NCBI GenBank assembly: GCA_001801365.1
Contig: MGXL01000023.1
Coordinates: forward strand, 7,482 to 15,124
Source: Gammaproteobacteria bacterium RBG_16_57_12
GTDB taxonomy: Bacteria; Pseudomonadota; Gammaproteobacteria; RBG-16-57-12
Direction of reading: 5' to 3'
DNA: 7,643 nucleotides
Each line of letters starts with the position of its first letter. Positions within the stretch are counted from its first letter, which is position 1. The notes beneath the pieces were generated by a model. That model did not search any database, was not told the origin of the DNA, and saw only the letters and a list, made by a program, of their open reading frames with translations. Shown here piece after piece: positions 6,147 through 7,643 of this stretch. Position numbers and translations under genes: made by a program.

Positions 6147-7373
6147 ATGAAACAAGATATCAAACAGGCCGCGCTCGACTATCATGCCAGGCCGATACCG
6201 GGCAAGCTGGGTACGGCCATCACCAAGCCCTGCGCCACCCAGGCAGACCTGTCCCTGGCCTATACCCCGGGGGTGGCCGAACCGGTCCGGCAGATCGCCA
6301 AGGATCCCGATGCGGCTTACCGGTATACCGCCAAGGGCAATCTGGTGGGGGTCATTACGGACGGCAGCGCGGTACTGGGTCTGGGCGATGTGGGACCGCT
6401 GGCTGGTAAACCCGTGATGGAAGGCAAGGCGGTGTTGTTCAAGAAATTCGCCGGCATTGATGTTTTTGATATCGAGGTTGCCGCTGAATCACCGCAGGCA
6501 TTCATTGATACCGTGGCGCGGATCGCGCCCACCTTTGGCGGCATCAATCTGGAAGATATCGCCGCGCCCCATTGTTTCGAGATCGAACGGCAGTTGATCG
6601 AACGGCTGGATATCCCGGTGTTTCATGATGACCAGCACGGTACCGCGATCATTGTTGCCGCCGGCTTGCTCAATGCGTTGGAGGTTCAGGGTAAAAATCT
6701 CGCCTCCGTGAAGATTGTCTGCCTGGGCGCCGGGGCGGCGGGTATCGCGTCCATGCGCTTGTTGCGGTCCTTGGGAGCACGTGAAGAAAATATCCGGCTG
6801 GTGGACCGCAAAGGTGTGATCCACGCCGGCCGTGATGATCTGAACCGCTATAAGGCGGAGTTCGTCGTGACCACGGCGGAGCGGACCTTGACCGATGCCA
6901 TGCGGGATGCCGATGTCTTTATCGGTGTATCCGGTCCTGATCTGGTCACTGCACCGATGCTGGCAAGCATGGCGGCCAGGCCGGTGGTGTTCGCGCTGTC
7001 CAATCCCGACCCGGAAGTCAGTCCGGAAATGGCGCGCCAGGTGCGTGATGATCTGGTCATGGCAACCGGCCGTTCCGATTATCCCAACCAGGTGAACAAT
7101 GTCCTGGGGTTCCCGTATATTTTTCGCGGCGCCCTGGATGTGCGTGCCCGGTCGATTAATGAACCCATGAAAATCGCGGCGGTGCGGGCCTTGAGCGATC
7201 TGGCCAGGCAGCCGGTACCCGAAGAGGTGCTCAGGGCCTATAACATCCAGTCTCTGGTTTTCGGGCCGGGCTATATTATTCCCAAACCGTTTGATCCGCG
7301 CCTCAAAGACGCCGTGGCAGGTGCGGTGAAGCAGGCTGCGCTGGCCTCGGGGGTTGCACGACTCACTCCTTAA
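6147..7373 (+). CDS. maeB: NADP-type malic enzyme, short form lacking the phosphotransacetylase domain
   Basis: The 408-residue enzyme converts malate to pyruvate and CO2 with reduction of NAD(P)+, feeding NAD(P)H and pyruvate from the TCA cycle into biosynthesis. The ATG at 6147 is chosen because AGAAGGA (6135-6141) lies 5 bases upstream; the ATG at 6141 overlaps that site and the TTG at 6120 has no support. The catalytic domain shows Tyr39 in YTPGVAEP, Lys94 in [18 protein letters not shown], metal-binding Glu136-Asp137 (NLEDI) and Asp161-Asp162 in HDDQHGTA. The Rossmann domain has GAGAAG at 194-199, followed by [10 protein letters not shown] and [12 protein letters not shown]. coli MaeB is about 760 residues with a fused PTA-like domain; this one stops before it, like Bacillus YtsJ. 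Cofactor preference for NADP is assumed from homology. The TAA stop lies in the terminal repeat of the adjoining element. Confidence 0.95.
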   Translation: MKQDIKQAALDYHARPIPGKLGTAITKPCATQADLSLAYTPGVAEPVRQIAKDPDAAYRYTAKGNLVGVITDGSAVLGLGDVGPLAGKPVMEGKAVLFKKFAGIDVFDIEVAAESPQAFIDTVARIAPTFGGINLEDIAAPHCFEIERQLIERLDIPVFHDDQHGTAIIVAAGLLNALEVQGKNLASVKIVCLGAGAAGIASMRLLRSLGAREENIRLVDRKGVIHAGRDDLNRYKAEFVVTTAERTLTDAMRDADVFIGVSGPDLVTAPMLASMAARPVVFALSNPDPEVSPEMARQVRDDLVMATGRSDYPNQVNNVLGFPYIFRGALDVRARSINEPMKIAAVRALSDLARQPVPEEVLRAYNIQSLVFGPGYIIPKPFDPRLKDAVAGAVKQAALASGVARLTP

Positions 7374-7551
7374 CCCGGATTATTCATGAACAGCTACTGC
7401 GAGTCCGTAAGACCACAAATCTGCGGCGTTGCGCTCGAAAAATGTGCTCGACGTACTGTCAAGTACGCCTGCGCGCATTTTTTGTCGCGCGCCTTGCATC
7501 TTCATGGTCTTACGGCCTCTCGCGACGCAGTTCATGAATAATCCAGGTTAA
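7370..7551. mobile_element. 182-bp fold-back MITE-like element with TTAA ends
   Basis: Terminal inverted repeats of 22 bases (7370-7391 and 7530-7551) match at 21 positions and begin TTAACC. Inner inverted repeats CCGTAAGACCA (7405-7415) and TGGTCTTACGG (7505-7515), AT-rich stretches near 7437-7442 and 7481-7487, and a central CGTACT/AGTACG palindrome (7452-7467) all share a centre near 7460. The whole element can thus fold into one long imperfect hairpin. It holds no open frame of note, so it would be non-autonomous. It fills the gap between two convergent genes and may also block read-through in both directions. The TTAA at each end could be part of the terminal repeat or a target duplication. 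Confidence 0.75.
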
Positions 7552-7643
7552 AACAATTCATCCGGCATTTCCTGAGGTCGCTGTGCCGCGCCCTTTTCCC
7601 GCGCCGGCAGAGACGGCGCGACCTGCTGTGGTACGGTCTGTGC
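7548..7643 (-). CDS. C-terminal end of a convergent gene, probably penicillin-binding protein 1A
   Basis: Reading the minus strand from the window edge, 31 codons are open and end with TAA at 7550-7548. The peptide is rich in Pro, Gln and Ala and ends in PQEMPDELF, a disordered tail with an acidic-Leu-Phe end like those I recall from class A penicillin-binding proteins. Recalled synteny supports this: rpmE, nuclease and malic enzyme stand next to ponA (PBP1A) in Pseudomonas aeruginosa. PBP1A would be an inner-membrane peptidoglycan glycosyltransferase/transpeptidase, but no catalytic motif is visible in this fragment. The call rests on context more than sequence. Confidence 0.5.
   Translation of the reverse strand, partial: AQTVPQQVAPSLPAREKGAAQRPQEMPDELF

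Noticed and set aside
1..7643. A novel defence, CRISPR or phage system
   Set aside because: There are no spaced direct repeats, no phage or effector genes, and every sizeable gene except the small barrel protein belongs to a known housekeeping or envelope-type family. The only unusual structures are the MITE-like element and the rpmE regulatory overlaps.

Overview
The window looks like an ordinary chromosomal segment of a gammaproteobacterium. It is fairly GC-rich, nearly all genes lie on the + strand, it carries a gammaproteobacterial-type REP palindrome, and its right half has the gene order rpmE - secreted nuclease - malic enzyme - (convergent) PBP1A. From memory, Pseudomonas aeruginosa has the same neighbourhood (PA5049 to PA5045). 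The DUF3187 outer-membrane-type gene also fits this class. I cannot name the genus.

Left part (1-2402): a 5'-truncated zinc-independent MDR-type oxidoreductase, an exported dienelactone-hydrolase-family protein, and a small outer-membrane beta-barrel-like protein. Two copies of one REP-type palindrome lie 8-10 bases after the stop codons of the first and third genes. Middle part (2433-4906): a complete metallo-beta-lactamase/beta-CASP ribonuclease-like protein, then a TTG-started exported DUF3187-family protein. These left and middle genes show no obvious common pathway.

Right part (4983-7643): rpmE (zinc-type bL31) has a plausible sigma70 promoter and a 40-base hairpin leader beginning at the predicted transcript start, a candidate autoregulatory leader. 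The strong intrinsic terminator of rpmE lies inside the signal-peptide coding sequence of the next gene, an exported staphylococcal-nuclease homologue with a C-terminal extension. A short, PTA-less malic enzyme (maeB) follows. Beyond it is the C-terminal end of a minus-strand gene, probably PBP1A.

The most unusual structure is at 7370-7551: a 182-bp fold-back, MITE-like element with 22-bp terminal inverted repeats (one mismatch) sits exactly between the two convergent genes. The TTAA at each end carries the TAA stop of the gene on that side. This suggests insertion into a TTAA palindrome once shared by both stop codons, with target duplication. I found no CRISPR array, tRNA, rRNA, phage gene, defence system or protein-coding transposase.
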